NCBI GenBank assembly: GCA_905250025.1
Contig: CAJNOJ010000253.1
Location: 1-64,000 of the forward strand
DNA length: 64,000 bases
From: Adineta ricciae
Taxonomy: Eukaryota > Rotifera > Eurotatoria > Adinetida > Adinetidae
Reading direction: 5' to 3'
Both the position numbers and the translations under genes were made by a program. The notes under the pieces were generated by a model. The model saw nothing but the letters and a program-made list of their open reading frames with translations, was not told the origin of the DNA and did no database searches. Shown piece by piece: positions 31,683 to 42,537 of the stretch. Each line of letters starts with the position of its first letter. The first letter of the stretch is position 1.

Positions 31683-33999
31683 TCAGGATAGAACACATGT
31701 TTTGGATTTGAGTTGTGTTGATGACACTGAATTCGAATCAGCTTGGACGAATTGTTGTAAAGCTTTCGTAAAGCGAAGAAATTCATGTGGAGCCATTTGT
31801 TTTCCGTGATATTTTTGTGAATAAATCTTGTCATAAATGTTCATTTGTCTTTCTGGGTCTTTGAATAGTAATTGTGCATAATCCAATAGTTCTTCACGTG
31901 TTTCGAATTGAAATAAATCGTAAAAATCCTTCGAAAGTCGGTTTGATTGAAACCATCGTTTTATTTCATTGGAGGAGTTCGATGGAATTTCATCGATTAG
32001 ACAAGAAGCCGAAAGATTTTCCTTTGGTTCACCTGTTTTGATCGATAATAATGCAAGAATTGTATTCAGTAGTTCACCTTTTTTCTTTTCTTCCAACTGA
32101 TTTTCATCTTTGAAACGAATGTATTTCAACCCGGTCATTCGAATACCTTTTTCCCAAAGAAATCAAATAAAATGAATTATGAAACGAAATGCCTTTTACT
32201 AACCTAACCATCCTTTTGGTTGAAAGCTTTTGATCAATATCGGAACGATCGGTTTTTTCAGAGAATCATTTGCATAAACAAATTCTTGTCGACATGATTT
32301 ACTTTGAAAATATTCTTCTGAGAGAAAACATAAAACTGCAGTCGATTGTTCGATTCCTTGGGCGATGGATTCCCAAAGATCTACTGAACCATTTGTGTGG
32401 GTTTGATCGATCCAAATATTCAAATCTTTTATGGAATTTTTCAGATATTTCGAGATTTCATTGCATAAATCAATATTTTCGTGACAATAACTTATCATGA
32501 TCCATTTTTGACCAGTTCGACTAAAAATATTCACAAAAAAAATTCATCATTTTGACAATTTGATATTTACTTTTGAGTTGAATGAATTGATTCTTGCTGA
32601 AAATCCAGATTATGTAAAATACCTTGAATCGCTTGTTGAATATTCTCCATTGATTTTGGTTTATACTGCTGAATGATGTCATTTTCATCTAAATCTTCAT
32701 TGATTTTCTTAATTGTTCGAATGAACAACTTGTTTTTGAGAAATTCTTCTTTGGAATAGTGAAGAAACGAGATACTCCATAGAACATTCGTAATTGCAAT
32801 CAATGTAAATTGTTCGACACGATCCGATTGTTTCAACGAATCACTAAATTGAAGAAAGATTTCAATAAACAAACAAATTGTCGACACCAAATTCGAGGAG
32901 GATTTCGTTTCAGCATGGTTAAGAATATAATCAAGTGTTCGTTCTTCAACAACGAATAATTTCACTAAAACTTGTAGCGGTTCGCTAACATGAATTCCAT
33001 CAGAACGAAATCGGTCCGATCCGAACGACTCGATAACCAACTGCAATAATTGATTCAATGCAACATTCATTCCTTTTTTGTTATCTTTCAATTGTTCAGG
33101 TGTTGATAGTAATGCGATCGTCATCGAAATCAATAATTTTCGACTTCCACTCTTCTCGAGGTTTCTATACAAACAAAAAACAAATGAGTAGTACATCGTT
33201 TTCAAATCAAAGTCACCTCTATAAGATTCCGATCGGAGCACTTAAGAGTATCAGAGAACAACGCTCATCATCTCTACCAGACGTTCTATAGTAGAAATTT
33301 GAATTTCATGAGAGATGTCGCTATAGGAAAATCAGTGATTGGCTTAGAGTCGAATGATGAATTGACTCACTTTTGTTGATACGCTTTGAGAATCTCAATC
33401 GCATCAAATTGATTTAATTTTTCAGCACCTTGATCATGTCGAGCGATATTTTGAAGAATACTTGGAAACGCTCTTCGACTTTTCTCGGTTAATGAATCCG
33501 ATTGCTGAATCCATTTCAAAGTATTTTCTGCAAGATTTGTTCGAAGTAGAATCGGAATGAGAATTATCCGATCAGTTAAATTCCAAAGGAAAGTTAGAAT
33601 TCGTTCGCCAATAACACCCAAAGTACACTGCACATCGGATTTCTTCGGCATTCGTTGATCAATTCTTCGAATAAAGATCTCGAAAAGGTCAAGATAATCT
33701 TCAATAAATAGTTGATCGTCCAACGAATCAAATGGAATAAACGATATCGTTTGCGATGAAATTAACAGAAGATAATACACATGTTTATAATAGATTTTAT
33801 TCATTTCTTCTTCCTGTTCCTCTTTCGTTAACAAGAAATAATTTTTCAATCGAGTTTTATTCAGATTTTCCAACGATTTAAACGCCGTTTGTCGAGAAAA
33901 TTGAATATCTCTCCTTATTGTATAAAACTGCAACATTTTTATTAAACTTCCGATAAGCACAATACATTGACTGTAACATAACAAATATTCATTATCGAG
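31683..33999 (-). CDS. TIR-domain protein with helical N-terminal region, copy 1 (5' end cut by assembly)
   Basis: Four exons on the minus strand: 33371-33999 (partial), 32571-33164, 32204-32520, 31683-32146; donors GTGAGT, GTAAAT, GTTAGT; all frames agree. The single n at 34000 removes about the first 40 residues present in copy 2. Exons 1-2 encode leucine-rich helices suggestive of an armadillo/HEAT-like scaffold. Exon 3 is a TIR domain: KWIMISYCHE, NIWIDQTH, LWESIAQGIEQSTAVLCFLS, then SKSCRQEFVYA, where the Glu sits at the catalytic position of NADase-type TIRs, and KKPIVPILI. Exon 4 adds a C-terminal helical region (IKRWFQSNRLSKDFYDLFQF) that may be SAM-like. Compare SARM1 (ARM-SAM-TIR), with the order changed. 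Role could be NAD+ cleavage or signalling; not shown. Confidence 0.75.
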
Positions 34000-34000
34000 N
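34000..34000. other. Single n: probable scaffold join
   Basis: The n cuts the TIR gene inside its first exon. Immediately to its right the sequence is MULE-relic sequence matching 24890 onward, so the block restarts. This looks like contig ends placed side by side. Confidence 0.85.
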
Positions 34001-35430
34001 TCTACACATCTGGCCCCCCTGATCTAAATTCGAGTTGATGATTGTGCTGCAATACACCAATGATGTTTTTCATTATAGAAAAGTATAATGACAGAACAAA
34101 GCAGTCCTAAATATCTCGATTGTTTCGTGGTACCCGACGTCAGCTCCAGCCTATTGATAGATTCCTAATGCGTAATTACATATCGAATTGTACGATGCAT
34201 GCTTTTCTTCGTTTGTCTCAAAATAGTGTTTCATTGTATAACTGATGATAGATTTATCTTGAAATAGGTTCGTTTGAAGTTTTCCCACAAGATATAGTCC
34301 GACAAAAAATACATAGTTAGGGAGGTCTACTAAATCGATTAGCCCATTTATCACAGCACGTCATCGAGAAAGACAAATGATGTTATAGAGCTTCTGATAC
34401 TCTACCCTCAATCTTGTTATTTCTTTTCTTTCTTGTTGGAGTTGTTATATTCTCCGTGATTTTACTATCTTGTGCGCTGTAAATTTTAAAAACTATGTAC
34501 CATCTGTATTGTAAGTGGAGAAAGAATTATCCAAAATCGTGCTCAACCAATCCAATCACGCATTTCATTAATTTTTTAACTACGAAGCCGGTCAAGATGT
34601 TTACACAAAGATCCTCCAACATCTGATGGACTAAAGAGCACTATTATTTTATCCAACACGATTAATGTGTGATTTCGAAAAAGCAGCAGTAAATACGTTC
34701 AGCGAGACCTGACCTTCAATACGTCTGCAAGATGTTGGTTTCATTATATTCAAGCACTTTTGCGAAAAATTCAGTAATTACGCCCTATCATGTTTTTGAA
34801 TCTCCGAGAATATCAGAAACCAACGCAATCCTGACAGAAAAGGACTAGTTGATTCTTCATCATCATCGATTTGGCCCTACATCCTCCAATGCTGTTAGCA
34901 AAAAGTATAATTCGCAAGACGGATGATAATATTGTAGACTATCATACAGAAAGCAAACTTATGTATTATCTAGTATAACGTCAAAACAACACAGTGTTCG
35001 ATCAGTATCGATCGATGAAGTTAATGATGAGATGTTAGTAATGTGATCGGTAACAAGCTTCCTAGAACCAATAACTTCGCGGAAGGATGGCACAAATGAC
35101 TCACTCCCCTCTTTACAACTCAACGTCGCATATCACAATTTATTGAACCAGTATCTGACAGACAACCAAGACAGTATATGTTATGGGGATAAGAAAGTCA
35201 AGTGATGATGCTATAACATCCAGCCTTTTAGCTGCTCGAGAAATTATGAAGCACATATACCCTACATTTGCAAACCAACCCTCAAGATGCGAAAGAGCTG
35301 TGTCGAATGATGAGTGAAAAGTCAACGCCTTTGTTGCGCAACTGTGTGCGTCAGTTATATTTGGACACTATGATTAGAGTATTTCTCTACTTTATTCTCG
35401 TGTATATTTGTTTTTCTTTAAATAAACACA
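34001..35430 (+). mobile_element. Decayed MULE-type DNA transposon, copy 2
   Basis: Near-identical to copy 1 (24890-27180) but without the 895-bp LINE-like insertion; MCDFEKAAVNTFSET near 34660 and NNFAEGWHK near 35075 are visible, with stops. It represents the empty site for that insertion. Non-functional. Confidence 0.7.
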
Positions 35431-35609
35431 TACGTGAAGTTTGACAATAATCTCTCTTTATAAGACAAATGATGAATTTTCATCAGTTCAAAATGAAAAT
35501 TTTCAAGTGAAAAATTTCAAAAATCCGTTATTCTTTTATGTTAATTCTAGCAGCTGATTATAGCCAGATTTTTAAATAGTTGAATTCAAATCTCGAATTA
35601 TACATGTAT

Positions 35610-36050
35610 GGAAAGGTTTTTATGGTAAAATATTAATCAATCTATCTAATTTTATACAATGAACAATATCAGTTTGTGTGTTCATCAATAAGTTACTTTT
35701 TCTCAACTGATCATAAATTGCATTCAAAGGAATAATCAATAGATCTAACTTGATCAGATTTTTCTTTGTATCATAAAGAATCGATGATGTTTTCGATTAA
35801 ATTAATGACCGCATCAAGAAACGTTTTCATCTTCTCTTTTCGCCTAAACAATTTCTTGCGTCTTCCACTCTTTGTTAAGCAATTCGCAGTGCATTGTCTG
35901 TATTGGCTAGGCCTTGCGCGACGGTATTTAATAGATTTTGAATTACGTCGAATTTATTCCCTGTTTCGTTTTCTTTCGCACTAACAACATCGACAAGTTT
36001 TCGATCGACTTCACTTTGGCGTATTTAACTGTTATTAATGCAGTTTTATC
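35610..36050. other. Segment present only in the second block
   Basis: Upstream of the F-box genes the blocks match on both sides, but about 440 bases here (TGGAAAGGTTTTTATGG to GCAGTTTTATCG) are missing from the first block, where ACATGTATGA joins almost directly to CCAATGAATTATAAAAACC near 27375. A 72-codon open frame (35766-35984) has no motif. It could be an insertion here or a deletion in the first block. Confidence 0.6.
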
Positions 36051-36524
36051 GAATGAATTATAAAAACCTTTGATAGCAGAAGTTAAATTTCGAACAAGTT
36101 TATTAATCCCGGCTTCAGTTGACTTTGCATTGATTTTATTTAGACGTTGATCGTCACACTATTTCTTTCGGAATGAATCATTTGCATATTGACTCAGAAA
36201 GCAAAAGCGAAATGTATTCAAGGATGAGGGTAGTCTTACAGATAATGTTTTCAGATATCAAGTACAAATCGTATTTTCAATTGGATGACATTAGCACAGC
36301 ATGAATTGAGCCTACACAGGCTCAGATGATGAAAGACTAAAACCGCTCATTTCGGGGAAAATGATTTTGTTTTTTCGTGGATTATTCTTTTTGGTTTACC
36401 AGACTGGGAGTGACACGATTGCATATTTGTCTTTCAACGAAACACAAGAGAAACCACTTAAGTTAAACTCTCTTATCTCTCATGTGTATGTCCGTAAAGA
36501 ATAGAGTATAGAAGCATTTTTACG

Positions 36525-36832
36525 ATGAATAATCTGCAAATAGTTGGTGAAAAGTTGTATTTACAAACTCGTTTCACGTCACAACGATTGGAGAAAAAAT
36601 CAAAACATGTTGAAGAATTCCCTTCACTTTTGAAATTATCGACAGAAATTTTACATCGAATCTTTGATTATCTGGATATTGAAACATTAATATTTTCATT
36701 ACGTTATGTATGTAAACAATTTCATGAATTAATTCCGTTTTATAAGCGTTTTAAGTTTGATTTTGAGTCGATTTCTATAAGTCGATTGCGATACGTTTGT
36801 CATCTGAATAACCCTGAATAAGTTATTGAGTT
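36525..36832 (+). pseudogene. F-box gene copy 2, nonsense mutation and truncated by gap
   Basis: Matches the first ~102 codons of the F-box gene at 27851, including the F-box (LLKLSTEILHRIFDYLDIET). A single change turns GAATTAGTT into GAATAAGTT, giving a stop at 36819-36821, followed a few bases later by a run of unknown bases. The rest of the gene and the GH84 gene that follow in the first block are absent here. Confidence 0.85.
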
Positions 36833-36910
36833 NNNNNNNNNNNNNNNNNNNNNNNNNNNNNNNNNNNNNNNNNNNNNNNNNNNNNNNNNNNNNNNNNNNN
36901 NNNNNNNNNN
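36833..36910. other. Assembly gap, 78 n
   Basis: Run of unknown bases. The corresponding part of the first block (about 28150-31600, 3.4 kb, rest of F-box gene plus GH84 gene) is missing, so true content and length are unknown. Confidence 0.95.
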
Positions 36911-37055
36911 GCGGTATTATCAAACCGCGGTTTCGGCCGGTGTGAGAGAACCTAATAAAAGGTCTGACTTTCGCGGTTCAATTAAACCGCCGACAGCAAC
37001 GCCCTCTCGCACCGTGATCTACCGCGGTTTTGATCGAAAAATTTTTTCCCGGGTA
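36911..37055. mobile_element. GC-rich probable DNA-transposon end
   Basis: About 145 bases of conspicuously GC-rich sequence with repeated and inverted ACCGCGGTTT/AAACCGCGG motifs, ending AAAAATTTTTTCCCGGG just before sequence homologous to the 3' flank of the TIR gene (TTAGAAAAATCTGAG, compare 31616). It is absent from the first block. Probably the terminal part of a transposon whose remainder lies in the gap. Confidence 0.55.
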
Positions 37056-37096
37056 GGTTAGAAAAATCTGAGATGTAATTTGAAGTAGAAACAGAT

Positions 37097-39506
37097 TCAG
37101 GATAGAACGCATATTTTGGATTTGACTTGTGTTGATGATATTGAACTCGAATCAGCTTGGACGAATTGTTTTAAAGCTTTCGTAAAGCGAAGAAATTCAT
37201 GCGAAGCCATCTGTTTTCCGTGATATTTTTGTGAATAAATCTTATCGTAGATGTTCATTTGTCTTTCGGGGTCTTTAAATAGTAATTGTGCATAATCCAA
37301 TAGCTCTTCACGTGTTTCGAATTGAAATAAATCGTAAAAATCCTTCGAAAGTCGGTTTGATTGAAACCACCGTTGTATTTCATTCGTGGAATTCGATGGA
37401 ATTTCATCGATTGGACGAGGAGCCGAAAGACTTTCCTTTGGTTCATCTGTTTTGATCGATAATAATGCAAGAATTGTATTCAGTAGTTCACCTTTTTTCT
37501 TTTCTTCCAACTGGTTTTCATCTTTGAAACGAATGTATTTCAATCCGGTCATTCGAATACTTTTTTTCAAAGAAATCAAATCAAACGAATTGCCAAGCGA
37601 AACGCCTTTTACTAACCTAGCCATCCTTTTGGTTGGAAGCTTTTGATCAATATCGGAACGATCGGTTTTTTCAGAGAATCATTTGCATAAACAAATTCTT
37701 GTCGACATGATTTACTTTGAAAATATTCCTCTGAGAGAAAACATAAAACTGCAGTCGATTGTTCGATTCCTTGGGCGATGGATTCCCATAGATCCACTGA
37801 ACCATCTGTATGGGTTTGATCGATCCAAATATTCAAATCTTTTATGGAATTTTTCAGATATTTCGAGATTTCATTGCATAAATCAATATTTTCGTGACAG
37901 TAACTTATCATGATCCATTTTTGACCAGTTCGACTAAAAATATTCACAGCAAAATTCATCATTTTGACAATTTGATATTTACTTTTGAATTGAATGGGTT
38001 GATTCTTGCTGAAAATCCAGATTATGTAAAATACCTTGAATCGCTTGTTGAATATTCTCCATTGATTTTGGTTTATACTGCTGAATGATGTCGTTTTCAT
38101 CTAAATCTTCATTGATTTTCTTAATGGTTCGAATGAACAACTTGTTTTTGAGAAATTCTTCTTTGGAATAGTGAAGAAACGAGATACTCCATAGAACATT
38201 CGTAGTTGCAATCAATGTAAATTGTTCGACACGATCCGATTGTTTCAACGAATCGCTAAACTGAAGAAAGATCTCAATAAACAAGCAAATTGTCGACACG
38301 AAATTGGAGGAGCATTCCGTTTCAGCATGGTTAAGAATATAATCAAGTGTTCGTTCGTCAACAACGAATAGTTTCACTAAAACTTGTAGAGGTTCGCTAA
38401 CATGAATTCCATCAGAACGAAATCGATCAGATCCGAACGAGTCGATAACCAACTGCAATAATTGATTCAATACAGCATTCATTCCTTTTTTGTTATCTTT
38501 CAATTGTTCAGGCGTTGACAGTAATGCGATCGCCATCGAAATCAATAATTTTCGACTTCCAGTCTTCTCGAGTTTTCTATTCAAACAAAAACAACAAATG
38601 AGTATTACATCGATAAGATTTCGACCGCAGGGGCGCTTAAGATTATCAGAGAACAACGCTCATCATTTCTACCGGGTGCTCTAGTAGAAATTTGAATTTC
38701 ATGAGAGATGTCGCTAGAGGAAAATCACTGATTGGCTTAGGGTAGAACAATGAATTGACTTACTTTTGTTGATACGCTTTGAGAATTTCAATCGCATCGA
38801 ATTGATTTAATTTTTCTGCACCTTGATCATGTCGAGCGATATTTTGAAGAATACTTGGAAAAGCTCTTCGGCTTTTCTCTGTCAATGAATCCGATTGTTG
38901 AATCCATTTCAAAGTATTTTCTGCAAGATTTGTTCGAAGTAGAATTGGAATGAGAATTATCCGATCAGTTAAATTCCAAAGGAAAGTTAGAATTCGTTCG
39001 CCAATAATACCCAAAGTACGTTGCCCATCGGATTCCTTCGGCATTCGCTGATCAATTCTTCGAATAAAGATCTCGAAAAGGTCGAGATGATCTTCAATAA
39101 ATAGTTGATCGTCCAACGAATCAAATGGAATAAACGATATTGTTTGAGATGAAATTAACAGAAGATAATAAACATGTTTATAATAGATTTTATTCATTTC
39201 TTCTTCCTGTTCCTCTTTCGTTAACAAGAAATAATTTTTCAATCGAGTTTTATTCAGATTTTCCAACGATTTAAACGCCGTTTGTCGAGAAAATTGAACA
39301 TCTTTCCTTATTGTATAAAACTTCACCATTTTTATTAAACTTTCGATAAGCACAACACATTGGCTGTAACATAAAAAATATTCATTATCGAGAATTTCGA
39401 ACCAAATTGCAAGGAATTTGAACCAAATTTCGTCCTCAGATAAATCTTTGGTTAAATTGGATAAATCTTCGAATTGTTTCAAATCCTCCAAGTATTTCTC
39501 ATCCAT
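37097..39506 (-). CDS. TIR-domain protein, copy 2, 5' complete; last intron acceptor damaged
   Basis: Exons: 38764-39506 (ATG at 39506, MDEKYLEDLKQFEDLSNLTK), 37983-38576, 37617-37933 (TIR), and last-exon homology 37097 to ~37574. Exon lengths 594 and 317 equal those of copy 1. The TIR domain keeps KWIMISYCHE and SCRQEFVYA. In copy 1 the last acceptor is AAAAAG/GTATTCG; here the sequence is AAAAAAAGTATTCG, one base shorter and lacking the in-frame AG. Using the remaining AG would shift frame and meet TGA within three codons, giving a protein ending after TIR strand E without the C-terminal helical region. Otherwise the last exon is open to TGA-free homology. A complete undamaged version would be about 705 aa. 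Faces the cupin gene 156 bases upstream on the same strand. Confidence 0.7.
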
Positions 39507-39662
39507 CGTTCTTTCAAAATGAATGTGGATTCAACAAAAGTTGCCATAGAAATTCGATCAACAACACGTTTTCTCCCGTTCGCTTCTCCGCATGAGTCAA
39601 CTATGCAAAGAAATGTCTCTGCTTGGATAACTTTATTTCAAAAATAAAAGTGTTAACAAAAT

Positions 39663-40013
39663 CTATTTCGGAGCATCGCGATTCTTCACTTCTGCCGGTG
39701 GGTGTGTTGCTTCGACTGCGGTGAAATTTTCTAAAATTTTGTACGTGTGTTTGGCACCTTTTGGTACGATCCACGAATCACCTGGTGAAAGTAAAACTTT
39801 TTGGTCGTTTTCGAAATGCAATTCAGCTTTGCCCGATATGACAAAACCACATGTTTCATAGTCACGTGTTGATAATGGCTTCGCTTCGTTTGTTGCTTTT
39901 TCATTGTCCCACATTCTCATCGATAGAGATTTGCCACAAGCCAAATATTTTTGTCCCATTTCACCGATGGGTGCTGTGGAAGACGAAACTTTGGTTATCG
40001 ATGTATCACACAT
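39663..40013 (-). CDS. Small cupin-domain protein, copy A
   Basis: Intronless, 116 aa, ATG at 40013. One cupin barrel: YETCGFVISGKAELHFEND (motif 1-like, with few metal-binding His), VLLSPGDSWIVPKGAKHTYK (motif 2, P-G-D and the H of motif 2), then AVEATHPP. Single-domain cupins of this size are mainly bacterial; lack of introns in this host fits horizontal acquisition, though origin was not tested. Substrate unknown; could be a sugar-binding or ligand-sensing fold with reduced metal site. It is divergent from the nucleoside hydrolase gene across a 538-bp shared upstream region. Confidence 0.8.
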   Translation of the reverse strand: MCDTSITKVSSSTAPIGEMGQKYLACGKSLSMRMWDNEKATNEAKPLSTRDYETCGFVISGKAELHFENDQKVLLSPGDSWIVPKGAKHTYKILENFTAVEATHPPAEVKNRDAPK

Positions 40014-40551
40014 GTTGTTTAGATATTAGAATGGTTGGAAAATTTACTTCTTCTCCTTTTATATCCTCATGTGTCGTTGTTATCTGCTTTGCCTCGATGA
40101 AATCGAAAGTTCGAGCAGTAAATAGAAGAACGAAAGAAATCGGCATGGCCTTTTCTCACTTCTTTTATAGATAAAATAGAGAATGTGGTAACGAATGATG
40201 TGCACCGGATTACCTCTAAGAATTTAGCTGGAATGTTTAGAAAGTAAACTGAAAGATCATTCGAAACGGAAAACAAATATCTTCGATTTGAAAATAAGAT
40301 TTCCTCTGATGATAGATGCGATTTCACCACCAATGAAAGTACTGATAACGTTCGATAAAAAATACAGTATCAACGAAAACTCGTTGGTTCAATAAATTGT
40401 CGAGAAGAGTCGAAATCTGTATGAATGTGAGACAAACAACAGCGGTGTTCGAGTTCTCGTCATCACGCCTTGGTTATTCCTTATCTATTAAAAAAATTTG
40501 TTATCTTTTGCCTATGAAATCGTACTTTGTTCTTCATATTCCAAAAGAGAA
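40014..40551. promoter_or_regulatory. Divergent intergenic region between cupin and nucleoside hydrolase genes
   Basis: 538 bases separating two head-to-head genes and conserved in copy B except for a 240-bp extra segment there (53768-54007). It must hold both promoters, but no TATA box or known site could be singled out. Confidence 0.45.
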
Positions 40552-41574
40552 ATGGATCGTGAAAGAGTAATCATCGATTGTGATCCTGGTGTTGATGATT
40601 CAATTGCAATTCTCTTAGCATTATCATCTCCAGATGAAATTCAATTAGAAGGAATAACCATCGTAATGGGAAATCATAATAACATTGATTTACTCGCGAA
40701 TAATGCATGTCTATTGTTACAAATGTGTGGCATGAGTGAACATATTCCGGTCGTCAAAGGTGCAAATAAACCATTAACATATGCGTATCATGGTCATTCA
40801 GGTATTAAAGTTCATTCGGAAAATGGAATTGGAAATGTGAAGTATCCAATCGAAAATTTGAATCAAATTCCGCTACAAAAGTATTCGAATCTTTCCGCTG
40901 CTCAGTTTCTTGTTGAACATGTCTTAAATTATCCGAATGAAATCACAATTTGTGCCATTGGGCCATTGACTAACCTTGCTTTAGCTGTTTCAATCGGTGG
41001 AGATAAATTCATTAAGTCGGTCAAACGAATTGTTCTAATGGGTGGATCGATTGAAGGACATGGAAACAAAACCGCTGCGGCCGAAGCGAATTTAGCTAAT
41101 GATCCACATGCTGGAAGAATTGTTTTCGATTCGTTTGAAGACATCACTATGGTTGGATTGAATTGTACTCGACAACTTCCGTTAACCGATGAGATTCGAC
41201 ATAAAATCAAAGACTTAAACTCTATTGGACACTTTTGTTTCGATATAACGAAACATTATACCGAAATTTTGAATTCTTGGAATGATCCACCGTGTTTTAA
41301 CGATCCAACTGCGATTATGTTCTTGGTTAAGCCTGAATTATTCCAAGGAAGAAGAGCGTGTGTTGATGTAGAAGATATGGGAAGATTAACGTCAGGATTG
41401 ACTGTTGCAGATTGGAATGGACGATGGGGAAGAGCGCTTCAAACGTTTATTCTGACTAAAGTCGATCGAACAGGTTTCGAAAATGAACTTCTAGGTAGAT
41501 TATCTCGATTGAATATGTTTAAGCCGTATTTACAAACTCAATTAGAAGAACAAATCGAAAGTTCAGAAAAATAA
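40552..41574 (+). CDS. Inosine-uridine-preferring nucleoside hydrolase, copy A
   Basis: 340 aa, intronless. The ATG at 40552 is chosen; the frame extends upstream only with a TTG. The N-terminus VIIDCDPGVDDSIAILLAL carries the family signature D9-x-D11-x3-D15-D16 that binds Ca2+ and the ribose. Further family blocks: ICAIGPLTNLALAV, VLMGGSIEGHGN, EANLANDPHAG (conserved N-D-P), and FNDPTAI in place of the later H/N-D-P-x-A. These enzymes hydrolyse purine or pyrimidine ribonucleosides to base and ribose, in salvage. Metazoans such as vertebrates lack them, whereas bacteria, protists, fungi and some invertebrates have them. Its stop is 13 bases from that of the convergent NAD(P)-binding gene. 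Confidence 0.9.
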   Translation: MDRERVIIDCDPGVDDSIAILLALSSPDEIQLEGITIVMGNHNNIDLLANNACLLLQMCGMSEHIPVVKGANKPLTYAYHGHSGIKVHSENGIGNVKYPIENLNQIPLQKYSNLSAAQFLVEHVLNYPNEITICAIGPLTNLALAVSIGGDKFIKSVKRIVLMGGSIEGHGNKTAAAEANLANDPHAGRIVFDSFEDITMVGLNCTRQLPLTDEIRHKIKDLNSIGHFCFDITKHYTEILNSWNDPPCFNDPTAIMFLVKPELFQGRRACVDVEDMGRLTSGLTVADWNGRWGRALQTFILTKVDRTGFENELLGRLSRLNMFKPYLQTQLEEQIESSEK

Positions 41575-41587
41575 AAGAGTATTTTCT

Positions 41588-42244
41588 TTATATCGAAGTA
41601 ATAAATGGCATTTTGCGAATCCAATGATTTTCCAAAATTTCCGTCAAAATAAATTTCACCCAATGAACTCGTTGACTGACGAGTGAACCTTGACCGTCGC
41701 CGACATATCCGACGTGGATGTGTTCTTTTGGTTGAGCGGAGCTTTTCAAAAAACAAATACGCGCAACAGTCCAATCTAAATCATCGTAGTTTCCGCTTTT
41801 GAATAAATTTCCAGTGGCGACCATGTCATTATAAACATTCGGTTGAAGAAGTTTCAATGAAGAAACTAGAATTCGATATTTGAAGACATTTTTATCCAAA
41901 GGATCGGCTATTGTCGGCGTTCCCATTGTCACAAATCTTGTTACTCCTTCATTTCTCATGGTTTGCATAATTTTCATCATCACTTTTTCTAATGGATTGC
42001 CCGATGGCCAATTTAGTCCAGGGCCAAGAAAACTAACGACAACAGCAACTCCTCGGACTGCAGGTGTGAAATCGTCGTCGAATCCTCCTTGAATAATTTC
42101 CACGGATGCATGTGAAGATAATTCACCTAGTTTGACGATCGATTGTGGACGACAATATAGTTTTAATTGATAATTTTCTTTCAAAGCTTGTTCGACAAAT
42201 ATTACACCGGTTGTTCCGGTTGCGCCAAACACTGCAATCTTCAT
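41588..42244 (-). CDS. NAD(P)-binding atypical SDR (NmrA/flavin-reductase-like), copy A
   Basis: 218 aa from the ATG at 42244; an alternative ATG at 42259 would add five residues, but copy B has lost it, so the shared start is preferred. MKIAVFGATGTTG holds the Rossmann G7-x-x-G10-x-x-G13 dinucleotide motif. Later elements: IIQGGFDDDF, VVSFLGPG, FVTMGTPTIADP, and DWTVARICFL, as in biliverdin-reductase-B/NmrA-type atypical short-chain dehydrogenases, which lack the classical YxxxK catalytic pair. Oxidoreductase or NADPH sensor; substrate unknown. Intronless. It converges with the nucleoside hydrolase gene, an arrangement kept in copy B. Confidence 0.8.
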   Translation of the reverse strand: MKIAVFGATGTTGVIFVEQALKENYQLKLYCRPQSIVKLGELSSHASVEIIQGGFDDDFTPAVRGVAVVVSFLGPGLNWPSGNPLEKVMMKIMQTMRNEGVTRFVTMGTPTIADPLDKNVFKYRILVSSLKLLQPNVYNDMVATGNLFKSGNYDDLDWTVARICFLKSSAQPKEHIHVGYVGDGQGSLVSQRVHWVKFILTEILENHWIRKMPFITSI

Positions 42245-42537
42245 TTTCGACTGATTCATATCAATTGAGACTCTTTTCGTCGTTGGTTATTATATACAAT
42301 CAATCAATCAATATACATGTACATTATCATAATCGTCTTTCGATAGATGGCGTTAGTGATCTGCCACGAACAAAAATGGAATTCTCATCTTTTTCGTGCA
42401 GTACTCCGAATATACATTATGATACAGTACAGACGTGCTCACCGTTAATTATGTATGAGAAAAAGCTATTTATTGAACATGAAAATGTAAAAGCAAGTTT
42501 GCTAACTGGGCTAGTCAAAATATGGCACTCAACATAT

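Noticed and set aside
24998-34354. Two near-identical 67-codon minus-strand open frames (24998-25201 and 34151-34354)
   Set aside because: They lie antisense within the two copies of a decayed MULE; their similarity follows from the block duplication, not from coding constraint.
36729-36923. 64-codon open frame containing unknown residues
   Set aside because: It runs through the n gap and is antisense to the F-box fragment.
37097-37624. Independent 175-codon gene starting MARLVKGVSL
   Set aside because: It is the last exon of TIR copy 2 read through the upstream intron; copy 1 shows the exon structure.
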